NCBI GenBank assembly: GCA_038230695.1
Contig: JBBRMT010000273.1
Location: 1-5,890, forward strand
DNA: 5,890 nt
From: QHBQ01 sp038230695
GTDB lineage: Bacteria > Chloroflexota > Chloroflexia > QHBQ01
Direction of reading: 5' to 3'
In this document: one piece after another, positions 5,704 to 5,890 of the stretch
How the letters are laid out: the number at the start of each line of letters is the position of its first letter
Position numbering within the stretch: position 1 is the first letter of the stretch
Position numbers and translations under genes: made by a program
The notes under the pieces: model-generated
What the model was told of the DNA's origin: nothing
Seen by the model: only the letters and a program-made list of their open reading frames with translations
The model's database searches: none

Positions 5704-5890
5704 CTAAACGGTAGGGAACAGCATCACCAGCACCCAGGCGAAGAACAGCGCGTTCCACCAGCCACAGGCCCAGGCGTTGCGGGTGGAAGCATATAGCGCA
5801 AAGCTGAAGCACTGCGCGACCACGAACAAGAGGGCAAGCACTGGCAGCGCCAGGCCGAGAAAGTTGAGGCTGCTGCTGAAGTATATGGCG
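5704..5890 (-). CDS. Membrane protein of unknown family, C-terminal end only (partial)
   Basis: The minus-strand frame from 5889 to TAG 5706-5704 reads 61 residues, entering from beyond the window. It holds two hydrophobic segments, LGLALPVLALLFVVAQCFSF (residues 11-30 of the visible part) and LFFAWVLVMLFPTV (48-61, the C-terminus), joined by the short polar stretch STRNAWACGWWN. This is the look of the last two helices of a small multi-pass membrane protein. The competing frame that extends the reductase N-terminus across the same bases looks soluble, Arg-rich and unlike the family, so this frame is preferred. Its stop is 14 bases from the reductase ATG, which suggests co-transcription. I do not recognise the family and assign no function. 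Confidence 0.62.
   Translation of the reverse strand, partial: AIYFSSSLNFLGLALPVLALLFVVAQCFSFALYASTRNAWACGWWNALFFAWVLVMLFPTV

Noticed and set aside
5690..5812. N-terminal extension of the reductase-family protein by up to 41 residues
   Set aside because: It overlaps the hydrophobic C-terminus of the upstream membrane gene in another frame, and AAAGGAG is correctly placed for ATG 5689.
1..5890. CRISPR array, tRNA or rRNA genes
   Set aside because: No regularly spaced direct repeats were seen and no tRNA-like cloverleaf or rRNA sequence was recognised.

Overview
The window reads as a compact piece of a bacterial chromosome with moderately high GC. It holds an ABC exporter operon, an OmpR/PhoB-type two-component system, and the end of an oppositely oriented operon encoding a membrane protein and a RibD/DHFR-fold reductase. 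The style fits a non-proteobacterial lineage such as Chloroflexota: a 781-residue fused double-FtsX permease, a TTG-started regulator, and a short palindromic repeat insertion in an intergenic gap. This is an impression only; no RNA gene or taxon-specific marker is present to confirm it.

Layout, left to right. Bases 1-113 are the last 36 codons of an ABC ATPase (+), whose stop overlaps the permease start in an ATGA. Bases 110-2455 encode the MacB/FtsX-like permease (+). Bases 2456-3016 are a 560-bp gap with no credible gene. It contains a ~97-bp MITE-like inverted-repeat element (2457-2553), a strong hairpin (2604-2636), four copies of a 7-mer in alternating orientation (2724-2901), and an extended -10 promoter (2977-2985). 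Bases 3017-3685 encode a winged-helix response regulator (+, TTG start). Four bases later comes its sensor histidine kinase (3690-5090, +). A perfect 13-bp inverted repeat sits inside the last codons of the kinase. After an 8-bp gap the minus strand carries the reductase (5099-5689), preceded in its own operon by the last 61 residues of a two-helix-ended membrane protein (5704-5890).

How the parts may work together: the ATPase and permease should form one transporter of the MacB/LolCDE mechanotransmission type, with both permease halves on one chain. The kinase senses something outside the membrane through a ~130-residue extracytoplasmic domain and phosphorylates Asp53 of the regulator. The two-component pair has its own promoter, so control of the transporter is plausible from adjacency but not shown. 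The minus-strand operon is convergent and probably unrelated.

No clearly new system was found. The points most worth a second look are the structured gap, the hairpin buried in the kinase 3' end, and a changed glycine pair in the reductase.
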